Of a stretch of 64,000 nt of DNA, positions 22,678 through 35,008 are shown one piece after another. Under the pieces are notes generated by a model. It worked only from the letters and a program-made list of their open reading frames with translations. It had not been told where the DNA came from and ran no database searches. Location: NCBI GenBank assembly GCA_015680685.1, contig MNCI01018006.1, forward strand, positions 291,523 through 355,522, in the 5' to 3' direction. This DNA comes from Gnetum montanum (taxonomy: Eukaryota; Streptophyta; Gnetopsida; Gnetales; Gnetaceae). Position 1 is the stretch's first letter, and each line of letters opens with the position of its first letter. Position numbers and translations under genes: made by a program.

Positions 22678-23640
22678 CTCATCTTATTACAATTTTCTCT
22701 GAGTGCTTATTTTTGAAACCCTATCACACATGATTATGAGGATTTTCCCTAACCATAGGATCCCTATCCTCTCTTGAGGACTTGATAGCATAGTTCATTA
22801 ATCACTTCAAGTACAACTTGAAGCCTGATACTACGCTTGACCAACTCATTAAGGTTAAGTAGGGATCCCTTGAACTAGTGCAAAAGCTCATCCAACCATG
22901 GAATAGTCTGCTCAATGAGGTACTAAAACCTATATTTGAAACACATCTTTTGATATATTCAATGGGATGATTAATGACTTTATCAAGTCAAAGCACTTTG
23001 ACCTTGACCCATAGTCCTTTAGTCAAGAATTCTCCTAAATGAAGAAGATAGAGGATGTTGCAGAGGCCAATCATGATCTAACCTACATAGCATACAAAAA
23101 TCAACATACATGGAGGGACAAGGAGAAGAAAAAGCAAAACAACATGACTGTGGCAATAGTAACTAAGGAGGCTAAGACCACTAACTAGGGGCCAAGGACC
23201 AACCCACCCAAGGTCCCCACTAATAACTATGATAACCAACCTTCAACATGTGGGGCCACTACATGACTACTTCTAGGACAAACTTTGAGTGAAAATACTA
23301 AAGCAAGTACACTGCCTTACCTTTTAATCCATCTAAATTATTCAATCAACTTTTGAAGAGTGGGTGCCTACAATATAAATAGTTGATCAAAACTATCTAA
23401 AGGAAGCATGAGTAGTTATGTGAAATAGCAAAAGATCCCACTTGTGCAACAAAGGATGACCCTCAATTTCTTAGGTACTTTAAACTCAATCATTTTATCA
23501 CTATCACCAACTACTTGGTCATGACATAGACTTCTACCTTTCTCTAAAGGATGAGTTGTAGATGATAAATAGAAAAGAGCTAGTATTGATTACTTCCAAG
23601 CAGACTCAACTAAAAAATTAGTTAATGCAAGTGTAAAAGG
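22678..23640 (+). pseudogene. gag: gag of element D, 3' part
   Basis: It continues the frame broken at 14199: LITIFSE, then (with stops) NHFKYNLKPDTTLDQLIKVK, which matches gag C (FVTHFRFN, TLDQLM). At 23470-23560 is a degenerate version of the Cys/His region seen in gag C (RYFKLNHF, LLGHDIDFYLSLKDEL). At least ten stops are present. Confidence 0.65.
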
Positions 23641-25236
23641 ACCCATAGAATGCTAATAATAGTCCCTATGTTATTTAAACATTCAACATTGATGATAATC
23701 AAATACCAATGAGGGAATCATTTGTGATTTGGGTACCTCCCTTGTAATGAAAGGGCCTCTTTAGCTTCCACTAGCTCAAGACCCACTTTTTTTGTGAGAG
23801 TACCATTGTAGGTGCCTCCAAGGGAACCTTTTGTCATTACGGTATCCCAACCTAACAGAACCTAACTAGTCATAGCCTAATTAATTGATAACAATGACCT
23901 CCTATGGTGTTCATTGCTATTTCCTCTTCCTCACAATCAAAGACTAACAAGCAAAAGACTTTAACCAAGTAGAGGATGAAGCATAAGAAAAATCTTGATA
24001 AAAAGGATGACAAGAAAATGGAGACATAGAAGGAAGATTACTCACTAAATCCCCCTCCCATATCATCTATACCCATAACCTTCTTTGCCCAATCTACTTC
24101 AATCAACAAACCACAAAAGGATCTAAAAATCCAAAACTAGAAAAAAGAGGAAAGGCCCCAACAACCTAATGTGGAAGTTTACATTTTGGGGTACATGGAG
24201 GAAGTAGAGAACAACCAGGGCAACAAGCTCATGGCTAATGATAGAAACTTCCTTAGTGTAATGGATCAAGTTAGATAGTCTCTGAAGAAAAATAACACTA
24301 CTCTAAGCTTGTATGATCTAATCATGACCTCCACCACACATCATGAGGTGCTAGTCAAAAGTTTCACTTTCATCCCCATTAGCGAGGACATCCTCGCTAA
24401 CAAGGAATCTATCCATACTATAATGGTTCCTTTCTCATTAAGGGAAGGAAAAGCAACATCACTAGTGTTTCATGATAGTGGAATTAAGACCAATCCCCAA
24501 AATGGTGAAGTAATTAGGGCTCCTCTTTTCATAACAATTTGGATGGGAAAATTTAAGATGCATCATGTGCATGTTGATGATGGAGCTATAACAAACATCA
24601 TCCTCTACACCATCATTAAACACTTAGTCTTAACAAATTAGATATAATCCACAACAACTATAGCTCTCAAGTCCTTCAATGGGTCAAGGGTTGCTATCAA
24701 GGGGTCTATCTCCTTAGACTTTGTAGCAGGTGAGCCATTCCCCATAACCACCAATTTCTTGGTGGTGGTCGAAATGCCAGGGTTTAACCTTATTGTGGAA
24801 ATACGTTGGTTGGCTTGATTAAAAGCCATTTCTTCACATATCCACCATGAAATTCACTTTCCTCACAAGGGGGATGAAATCATCATTCATGGTGATAGTG
24901 TAGTACCCCTAGCTGTCAACAATGTGAACATAGAATAGGGATTTGAAGTGGAGCTTTAGGAGGAAACTCCCAACCATGAGGTCCATCAATCCAAAAGAGA
25001 GGAACAAGCCAAGAATAACTATGATGAGCAACAGGATGTGTCATGGGATGAACTCCCTTTCAACATCATCAGTGAAGGGGATGGTGAATATAAATTTATG
25101 TAGAATAGGCCTTATACATTTTCTAATTTTTGAAAGATTAGGAAAAGTCTGCACAAGAAACATGCACCCCCTACTCCTTCCATGTTGTGGCCTTATGACC
25201 TTTATAACTATTTGTTCCATAACCATTTGGCCTAAA
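23641..25236 (+). pseudogene. pro: Aspartic protease region of element D
   Basis: The longest open frame is 24309-24641, followed by a stop-broken continuation to about 25236. VHVDDGAITNIILY at 24576-24610 is the retropepsin active-site region, with DDGA in place of the usual D-S/T-G. SFNGSRVAIKGSISLDFVAG and PGFNLIVEIRWLA follow, the latter matching the second retropepsin block (G.D.ILG..WL). Element C carries the same blocks. The protease would cut the polyprotein. The frame ends in YDLYNYLFHNHLA. Confidence 0.75.
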
Positions 25237-25444
25237 TTTTCTATTTTTTGGCTAATTATTGCCTTTTTTCCTACATTTCATTTTACTTGTTATGCATATA
25301 ACCTAGAAGTTTATTTTATTTTCATTTCCATTTATTATGGTCTTATTTCTTTCTTTATTTTCCTTGTTTAGCATAATATAAAAATAAGAAAACATAAAAA
25401 CTTTAAAATAGAAAAAATCACAAAAATATATGAGTTTCTTTTTG

Positions 25445-25642
25445 TTATTGAGGGCCCACAATGGTCTTAAACTAGCAACATCACATGGCCCACCATGAGC
25501 TTAAACTAGCAAAAACAATCACATAACATGGCCTGCCATTGCCTAAAATTGGCAACGTAACCACAACATAACATGACCTGCCATGGACTTAAACTAGAAA
25601 AACATTACAACCCATGACCATCATGGCCTAAAACTGGCAAAC
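25445..25642 (+). repeat. Motif array after protease D (5 units)
   Basis: Five copies of CCATGRNCTTAAACTAGCAA-like units spaced about 40 bp, in the orientation of element D. The array lies at the start of the long protease-RT spacer. Confidence 0.8.
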
Positions 25643-25649
25643 ACCTTTT

Positions 25650-25990
25650 TATTCTATTTACATTTAGCCTTTAAGCACATCAGTTAGCTATTTAACTTTA
25701 TAACAAAAATTATCAACATAGCCATTTACAACATTTATAACACTAGAACAATATATGTAGCCAAAACTAAAACCAAAATTCTAAACTTAAAATGTTTCAA
25801 TGTACATAGCCATGGCCACACTATGTGGCAAAATGTCAAAACCAATAATAAAATAATAATAGTCATTCATAACATAGTCTTCCCTAACAATAGCCATCAA
25901 CATAAAAACAAAAGCATGGCTAGTCAACAATCTAAAACAAATAAATGAAGGATGCTAATGAGCATTTTGAGGAGGAAGTGGTGGGTCATC
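25650..25990 (+). other. AT-rich spacer in element D
   Basis: No gene or clear repeat is seen. Confidence 0.3.
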
Positions 25991-28900
25991 CCCACCCTTA
26001 CTATTGGGGTCACCAATTTCTCCTTATTTCTAAAATGCAACAACATATAGCTAATTAGTAACCAACAACAAAAAACTATAACTTAAATAAAACCATAACT
26101 TAAAAAAAAAACCAAAACATGGAATACATCAAACCTATGGGGACTTTGGCTCCATGAATTTTGGTGATAGATGTATAAGGCTATCCTCCAAATGATCGAG
26201 ATTTTAATCCTTGGTCATATTGGCCCAATCAATATCCCTAAGATCAACGCTAGTGAGGATGCTAATCCTATCTACTATGATCCAAGTAGGTGGCTCCTAG
26301 GTAATAGTAGCAATAGAGGTCTCACCTGCAATAGTGGTAATCTATGGAGTAAGGCATTTTCCACCATGAGAGTGCTATCAAAGAGCTTATAGGCACTCTT
26401 TCCATAAATCCCCTAAATGAACAGCTCTCTCTTGTGCCATCTAACTCCTCCTTGAGCCACTTTAGGTAGGCCTCATGATCAACCTTATACTATCTCTTAT
26501 GGTCCATTTGTGTCCTACCCCACTCTAGGACCCAAGCATAATGATCTTTCCAATTCTCAACCTTTTGGAAGATGAGGTTCATCTACATCTACTACTCTGC
26601 CATCTCCCATGAGAGTGCTACCTTGTCTTGGATGGCATGCCAGTAGTGGGTCCACATGATTTATTTGGTTCACAATTCCCCTAAGTTGGCCACTTGGGCT
26701 TCCAAAAAAGCCTTATGATCTTGGATTTCTTTGATTACATCCTCCAACCATTGAGTTTATTCCCTTCCCTTAAGGGAAAAACCTACTCCCACTGGGATTC
26801 ATTGGACTTATCCATATTCCATGAATTTTTTGCATAAGACATTGCTAGATCAATATTATTCTTGTACAACTTCACGAGAACATTAGAGACATCAAAGGGA
26901 AGCTTTAGTAAGGAGTTAATCTCCATGTCTCGGTTGGGATCCCACTTCACAGAAGGTACTACATAACCATAAAATACAATCATAAACATAGTTTACAACC
27001 TAAGATAGCCATAACTTAAACACAACCTATGACATAGAAAAATGACAAAAGTAGAGAAAATAAAGTTCTTACCTATTTGAGGTGTAACTTATTACAACTA
27101 GTTGATGATCTTCTTGGCCATCCTACACATGAACTCCACCTTTTCTAGGACCTCTACCCATGGTTTCACATGAAACTTAGAGATATGGGCCTACACTAAT
27201 GGCTTAGGAAATACTATATGCATAAAAATCACTGAATGGTTAGGATAAAAACTAAACAAAAAACAATATGATATAATGAGAAGCATTAAGACATGTGCAT
27301 ACCTAGCTCCTCTTCTTCTTCATGTGGGATGATGATAGGAGATGTACCTGGTACTACCTCACTAAACAAGGCATCTAGGTTTTTTATATATAAGTTGGCA
27401 AACCCTTTAGCCTCATGCAACTATAAGAGTGCCTCATCTACATGCCTTTGTTCCTCCTCTACTGTAGTGACTACACATCTTTGTGCTTTCTCCTCTATGG
27501 CAACTTATGCTACCATGTCTCGATGCTTGTCTACAACCTTAACACATAGAAAACCAATTAGCACAAGAAATCATAATGTAGCCATAAAAATATTAAAACA
27601 TAGAATAACCAAAACATAGATAAAGCATACCTATGACCACCTATTGTAATGCCTTAAGCTTAAACTTAATCTTCTTTTGGGAGGGCTTGTTTGACAATGG
27701 CAATGCTTCCTCTATGGGCCTATTGAGCTTGAACCCCTTTTCTACTTATGCTTTTCTACATTGTTGCTTGGCCTCTAGGATGCTTTCTAGAATCATGAGG
27801 TGCTCCTTTCCCATGCTATCAAGGGATTCACACTACCTACCACTAAGATCCTTGATGGTAATAGATAGTAAATCATCCATCTCCTCTGGTGGCTTCTAGG
27901 CCCACATGGTTGGATAAATGTGCTTTATCCAAGGCCTAGAAAGCTGGTTTGAGTCTTGGGCAACCCATCATCCATTTCTCAACACCATCAAGAACTTAAC
28001 AAACCTCTTTAGATAACCTTCAAAGAATGCAAAATTCTTGTGGATTATTATAGAGGTGTTACTGTAGAGTTTGATAATCTCATCCTAAAGCCTAATAGCC
28101 AAAGTAGCTGCCTAGTTGAATTTGATGTCATCCATCAGGATTTTTTTAAAGATCCACTACTACGTGATGTTGATTACCTTATTTTGTGACAATATTTTAG
28201 GAAATGCATGGGACCTGAACAAAGGATATGATGCCTTTGCCTCAGGGTTCATGAAAATGTCCATGAAAATCCTAGAGTGGCCCATGTTATCCAAAACTTC
28301 TTCATGATGACCCACTTCCTTCACTATTTTGGTGGCAATCTTTGCCCTATCAGAAGGAACACTAAACAATTTGCAAAAATTCCCTCATCAATGGCTATGG
28401 TAATCATCATGCCTTGAATGATAGTGCTAAAATGATCAACTTCTTTGTTGAAGGAGTCAATGATGGGTAGCATCTCTATAGTGGGGATGGAAGGGATAGG
28501 TGCCATAAATAGATCAAACAAACTTGCATGCTTAATGTTTTCTTAAATGTATCTAGGCATTTTTCCCCTCAACCATTACTATGCTAGTATTACCTCACCA
28601 AACTATAGGATGAGGGTATCCTCATGACACCCTAAAACTGATAATGTGACATTAGTAGAGGTGGAAGGTCTTGCAAGGTAACAACAAAGCATTTAGCACC
28701 AACATAGGCATGTTTAATAACTAGTTAAAATGATAGAACGCTTAAATCTCTATTAACCATAAAACATTAGATGTTATGGCTATTATGTTTACATTTCTTC
28801 TTCTTTTTCGATGTGGTTTGAGCAGATGTCCTAGCTATAAGGGTTTGATCTAGGGTGCTCTTGAAGCCCACCCACTAGTTGTGTATCATTCTATTAGCCA

Positions 28901-29573
28901 CATACTTCTTGTAGATAGATCAAATTTCTTAGTGTATTCATCAAAGTCCCCTCTTAACTATTCATACACAACAGTTCTAATCTTGGTACATCTGAGGTGG
29001 TTTGGGCCATCACCAAGGTTTGATTATTAGTGATCAAGCCTTGATCATTGATCATATCTTTTCAATAAGTTCATAAAATCAAGAAAGTTAGGAAAAGTAG
29101 TTTAGCTAATAAAGCCAAAAATATAAAAACACTATAAAAATCATGCTTATCCCTATAAATGATACATGATGCTAGGTGGGTTCTAAAATAATGTGTAGTA
29201 TTATCAACATATACCAACTATACTTTGGCATAGTCCATATCTTTGTGAGATAGCATGAGCTGATCATGTCTATTGCATCCCTTGTCATATTAGGTGGTGG
29301 ATCATTAGTGATGAACCTAGTGATTAGACTAGATTCCTAAGGAATCAATGTCTCCACTATGACATCAGCCACATCCATAGACATGACCATAGCATCACAC
29401 TAAAATTTTGAAGGATGTAGGTAAGGAATTCCCTTATCCATAGCTAGAACCATAGTGAGACCTTGTCCAAGGTCATATTCAAAAAAAGGGATGTTTACCT
29501 TAGGGTGGTCAATGTAGTAAAAAATGCCACTAACTCAATGATGTTGAGTATGAGCTTCAAGAAGAGCCTGCAT
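25991..29573 (-). pseudogene. Antisense extra ORF in the protease-RT spacer of element D
   Basis: A decayed protein runs on minus, opposite to gag-pol. From an ATG at 29573 it reads MQALLEAHTQHH, FYYIDHPKVNIPFFEYDLGQ and DVADVIVETLIP to about 29165. Further blocks are VVYE.LRGDFDEYTKKFDL (about 28980-28920), YKKYVANRMIH, TLDQTLIARTSAQTTSKKKK (near 28800), LFDLFMAPIPSIPTIEMLPI (28520-28460), PEAKASYPLFRSHAFPKILS (about 28240) and FAFFEGYLKRFVKFLMVL (about 28020). A Glu/Lys-rich, coiled-coil-like C-terminus follows (27900-27290 and 26760-26400). Gaps and frame changes between blocks may be introns or decay. I recognise no domain. Tat elements such as Grande are known to carry antisense extra ORFs, usually after pol, so the place is unusual. 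Confidence 0.5.
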
Positions 29574-29579
29574 GGAAAA

Positions 29580-31470
29580 GGAAAAATATCATGACTAATC
29601 AAAATTTCTTAACAAGCTTGTAAAAACATCCTAGTCAAGGGTAAAATTAGCCCTTGTAAAAATGTCTAAATTTTTTATTCAAATTTGCATAAGAAATTCA
29701 TGACAAAATTATAACAACCTTTCATAGCCTTATAAATCATAGCCAAAACATTATAGCCTAGATAGCACATCAAATAGACATAGTATCAAATTTGGAGTAT
29801 AGGAAATAGCTAATAGCATGAGCATTTTCAAAATCAGTAAAGTTTTCTTATAACCTTTAAAACCAAATTTAGAACATTACAAACATTTTAAGACATCCCC
29901 AAGGGCATGGAAGTTGACAAGAGAAATCTCTAAACATGTTAATAACATCCAATCTCTGAAGGGGTAAAGTGCTACAACCAAAACTAAGCCTTATTAACAT
30001 AGCCTAGGTCAAAAATTCATTAAAAATTCATCCAAGCTTCAATTTTAGTGATTCCATCACAAAAGGAATCCAAAAATAATTATCTTTCTAGCCATAGCAA
30101 TTACAACCAAAAACACATAACCATACCTACATCAAACATAGCCACAACTAGCAAAACTGTAGTTGTCAACATTAACCCTCTTTCATGTAGGGTTGGAATA
30201 AAATTTACCAAAAGTTCATAGAGTGATTTCACTACTATTTGAAAGCCTGAATCATTCCCTATGCATTTACTCTTAAAAAAATTCAAAACCATTATCATTT
30301 ATTCAAAAAATATCATTAGTTGGAATGAAAATATGAAAATGGGACAAATCCTTTTGACACAAGCCTAATAAAAAATTTGTTAAAATTCATTTCAAACCCA
30401 AATAGAGTGATTCCACCTTCATTGGAAATATAAAGCTAGGACCCACCTAGCCATAACCAAAAAATAGAAAAAATCCCTACCATTTTCTTAGAAAAAATTC
30501 ATGAACTTACATGAAATTTTGAAAAATGGCACAAAAACTTAATCACACAACCTCACGAAAATAGCCATAACTTCAATGTTTTATACCCAAATTGAATGTG
30601 ATCATAACTATTTGAAAGCTTAAACATAGAGATACAAACCCATAACATTAGAGTTTAAAAATATTAGCCATTTCATAATAAAAATACACAACATTGCTTG
30701 CTTTTTTCATACAAAAATTACCAAAAAGCTCAAAATTCATAAAACCTAATTTACTATAGCCATAGCAAATAATCAAAATAGCAAAAAAATACTCATACAC
30801 ATTTAAAAAACACCAAAATAAGGGGGTAATGTTTTGTTAAAATTAAATTTTGACAACCATTAAGGCATAGATATAAAAAATAGCACTAGCCCCAAATATT
30901 AGAAAAAATAATGAAAATAGCAATCTTATTTTCAAAAAATCAAATCTACCAAGGCTAAAACAACAAAACAACCCTATATCTACATAGAAGTTTCTAGAAA
31001 ATAAAGTACTATTTCATTGGAATTTCATTTTACCCCTTCTATCAATGTAGATATGAAGAAAACAACCATGACATGGCAAGAAAAAATGGCTAAAATTGCC
31101 TACATTAAGGTAGCCATGGATGAAGCTTAGATTGAGATGGGTATAGGAAGCCTAAATAGCTTTTTGGCATTTTCATTAGCCTTCTGGATTCTTGGATTCC
31201 TACTCTTCCCTCCATGCTAATTGTGCATCATAGATGAATCAACATTGAGAATTGCTAAAATCTAGGTAGGAATGAGGTTCAATGCTAGCCGCAAGGAAGA
31301 TCTAGTGTTTCCACACTGAAGATTGATGGTGTCTACTATTTGTGCGTAATGAAGAATATGGTTGAAACTTGTAAAATTTGACAATAAAAACTCCATCTAA
31401 ACCTAAATGCCCACCTTCCAACCCCAATTGTCAATTTAGTGCACCATAACTCCAAGTGCATTAAAGTGCA
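29580..31470 (+). other. Very AT-rich spacer in element D
   Basis: Long runs of A/T with scattered CATAGCC and AACCAAAA words. No coding signal is seen on either strand. It could hold the promoter of the antisense ORF, but I see no clear TATA box. Confidence 0.3.
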
Positions 31471-31479
31471 AGGGAGGGA

Positions 31480-34400
31480 AAAGTCTTTTCCATGCTAAGA
31501 TTGGTGGGAAACAACCTTACTTTTTAAATTCTACATTTTGGATAGTGGGCCCCACCATACACCTTCACTTTTATCCTACAAACTACATCAGCATTGATTT
31601 TCAACCCATTTTGTATACTTGGAAAAATATTTAGGCCTTAACTCCCATGCATCCATGTTGGGGATACCATACCCAATGTGGATACATGCCTCCCACCTCT
31701 TAGAACCTTTAAAACCTTACTTTCTTAACATTTTTAGAACCTATAACTTACCTTTGTCAACCCCAAGCTTCCAAAAGGAGGTTAAACCTTATCAAAATTG
31801 GACATCTTGAGTTTCCATTTCTAGGGAAACACTGCCTAGTGTAGAAGCAGTGGGGTAACATCCATTTTTACCTCTCAAAACTCATCTAGCCCAAGTTTAA
31901 CCCCTAAAAAGTAAGTCCACACGATCCAAAACCCCTCCAAGCACACCTAGTAGCACCAGAACCTCACCAAACCTAGTTAAAAGTGATAAAAACCTTCGGA
32001 TTTTGTAGTTCCATGTTGGAAAAAGTTTCATCCATGCTAAGCATCCTTGTCCCAACATGGATGGATGGGGGGATGACCAAAATTACCTAAATTAACTACC
32101 TAGTAGCCATTTTTTCAAAGCTTGGTACTTTCTCACAACCTCTGGTAGCCTAGTTAGACATTAAAAAAATTCAATTCTCCATCTATGTCCTATTCTACAT
32201 GAGAAAAGCCCTCCTCCATGCTTCCTACTATAGTTCTAGTGCGGAAACATATGGGGTATGTAAGAAAACCTTATTCATGACCTAAAATAGCCAAATAACC
32301 TACTTTGGTGATCTTTAGATGTTGTTGGAACCCTTTTCAGCTCTTAAATGCCTTGAAAGTAGTCAAAAGTGATACAAAACTATCATTCCCCTATCATCCA
32401 CACTAGATATTCTAGGCCCAATGTTGAAGAATGGGGTTTGATTGCATGAGGTAGCTAGAAACTTCCAAACTACTGGGTCTTGACACGAAGTATTGATCGT
32501 TGACATCAGCAACCCCAAAGACTAACATGCATGGTTGATTAGCTATCAAACTAGCCAAGATATGATATTCTTGATTCATCCACATTATCTAGTGTAATAA
32601 TAAGGTTGATGTAGCTAGGAAGATTAGTTGGGGCTCCTAGATGTAAGAAAACAACATCAAATTACCTTATACCTATACTAGAAGCTTAATAGCCCTTCTA
32701 GAAGCCACTAGAATGCCAAAAATTAACCCCCTAACATTCTTCCATGCTAAGGGTAATCCCATCCATGTTGAGCATCCTAGCCCCAATGTGGATGGAGGGG
32801 TAAAAGCCAAAACTATTGAAGTTTGCATGAAAATTAAATTCTTGAAGCAAGTCAACCCTTCCAAAGGCCACCAAACTTTTGAAAGTCAACTAAAGTAATC
32901 CAAACTTGTCCTCCTTGGATTCTCCACACTTAGAAGGATCCTATCCAAATTGAACATCCTATCCTTAGTGTGGATGAAAGGGGGGAGCCTAAAAACCCTC
33001 TTACAACCCTCAAAATGACTAGATTTTGACTCTGGGCATTAACAATCAACACTACCAACCTTTTCGACACACATGCATAGCTAAAATTGCCAAAAAAAAT
33101 AGCCAAAAGTATAGTCCCTTAGTTCTTTCATGCTAGGAGTCATCTATTCCATGTTGGCTAGAATGGAAGTAGGGGGAAAACTTTGGGGGAACTCAAAAAT
33201 CGCTCTTAGATAGTTCAAACATACATCCTACAACCTTGCATGCATCCTAGGACCATGTTTACACCTTTCAAAGCCCTCAAACCCTACAAACCTAATCTTA
33301 AATGGTCATAATATATCCCCCATGATCTCTCCAATTGGGTCCACGATGGGCACTCCACCCTTAGCATGAAAAAAAAATATGGAAGCCCAAAAACCACTTA
33401 GAAACACCCAAAACTACCAAATTTTTATCAAAAACACTAGCCCTTGACCTCAGTAACTCTAGGAGATGACATGCATGGTTAATTATGATCTTAATTAACC
33501 TATATCTAGAATTCTTATTTCATCCATGCTATAGGAGGCCCCTTTCATGCTAGGTATCATGGAAATAGGTGGGTGAAGTTGCTTTTACACTTTTGATGAT
33601 AAGATGATACTCTTGAAGATCAAAATTCTACACCAAAGAAGCCTAGGATGTCATAGCCTTAGGATTATGCTCATTTGAATTCATTTTAATCTTCAAAACT
33701 CATTCCTCCTAATCTTCCATTCTAGAGCAACTCCCTTAGCATGGAAACAAGGGACCTAAGATTCTCTTAAATTACCACTAAACACGATGAGAATTAGCAA
33801 GAAACTTGGAAAATCATGATCCATATCCCTAAGAGCCTAGAAACCTAGTTAATGTGCTTCCAAACCATCCCAAAATCATAAAATAATTGTTCCCCTATTT
33901 TGCCACTCTAGGGATGCTATGCTCTATATGGAAAAAGGGGATAAAGTAATTTCAACTTATTTTGGCACTTGAAACTAACTCAAATGGCCTCAAAGCGAAG
34001 GTAGGGGATGCATAACTCTCAAATCTAGGTTTTGACTAATAGTTTGAGCTTTTTTTATCCTATTTTTTCTTGTACATTGGCCTTCCATACTTTTCCCCCT
34101 CCCTTTGATGCTATAAAGTGTGGAAATAAGGGGTTAAGATTCAAAGCCTGCCTTTTGACCTTTACTAACCTCTAGAGTACCCAATTTTGACATATTTGGC
34201 CCTATGCTACCTTTGAAAGGCCCTGGAATCTCAGATTTGGATCTCTAGATGCTCCAAAACATAGTTTTCTTAGTTTCCATGCTATGGGGTCACTCCTTCC
34301 ATGCTAGCTAGCATGGAAACAAAGGGGGCCTAATGTGGAAGCCTCAAAACTCTTGATTTCTAAGTCTAAATAGCCCAAAAATAGCCCTGATTAATGTCCA
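31480..34400 (+). repeat. Diverged tandem array of about 185-bp units in element D
   Basis: The landmark TTCCATGCTA(GG) or a close variant recurs at about 31488, 31651, 31811, 32009, 32192, 32396, 32578, 32740, 32921, 33125, 33325, 33521, 33714, 33901, 34081 and 34273. That is 16 units at spacings of 160-205 bp. Each landmark is followed within about 20-50 bp by a complementary word (CTAGCATGGAA or GTGGATG) and a G-run, then by text like CTCAAAACT and CCAAA. Units are strongly diverged. The core resembles the minisatellite in the LTR of D. Confidence 0.7.
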
Positions 34401-34721
34401 AACTTGTCTAACAGCCTTATAGCCCTAAGCCATGGTCCACTAAGGTCCAAAACTAGGAAAATCTAATCATTGTTTACCTATAGTAGCCAAGTTGCATCTT
34501 ATGTAGCCTATTTTTTTTATTTGGCCTTATAACATGATGTTTTGACTTCTTTTTTTGGCCTTGTGTCACATTATTAACCTTGTTGACCTTATTATGGCCT
34601 TTGCATAACCTTATATTTTCTTTTTTTTCCTTATTGTAGCCTTACTTTCCTTTGTTTTACATTGAATTGGTATCAAATAGCGGAATTTGACCTTCCCAAG
34701 TGACTATTTGGCACCTTGTGA

Positions 34722-34785
34722 CCATGGCCCTCTATGAACTTAAACTAGCATTCTGGCCTGTTAAGGCCTTAAACTAGCAAAATTA
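34722..34785 (+). repeat. Short motif array before pol D (2 units)
   Basis: CTATGAACTTAAACTAGCA and GTTAAGGCCTTAAACTAGCA, 36 bp apart. It corresponds to the array before pol A. Confidence 0.75.
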
Positions 34786-35008
34786 TGACCCTTGTTGATC
34801 ATTTATAGTCTTATGTCTTTTATTTCCCTTTTTTTGACCTTATTTTGACCTTTATTAATTTTTTTTACTTGTTTCTACTCTATGTATAGCTTTGGATGAC
34901 CTTATTTGCATTAGAATAGTATGTATTTATATAGTTTTATGGCATTTTAGCATTGGTTATTCACTTTTACCTAGGTACCACTTAATATGCTTTTGGTTGA
35001 CATGCAAG

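Noticed and set aside
24943-25371. 142-codon plus ORF with hydrophobic C-terminus
   Set aside because: It overlaps the protease-tail frame of element D in another phase; the hydrophobic run comes from AT-rich spacer.
26171-27899. Plus ORFs rich in Ser, Cys and Thr
   Set aside because: They are shadows of the minus-strand extra ORF, which has a better residue pattern.
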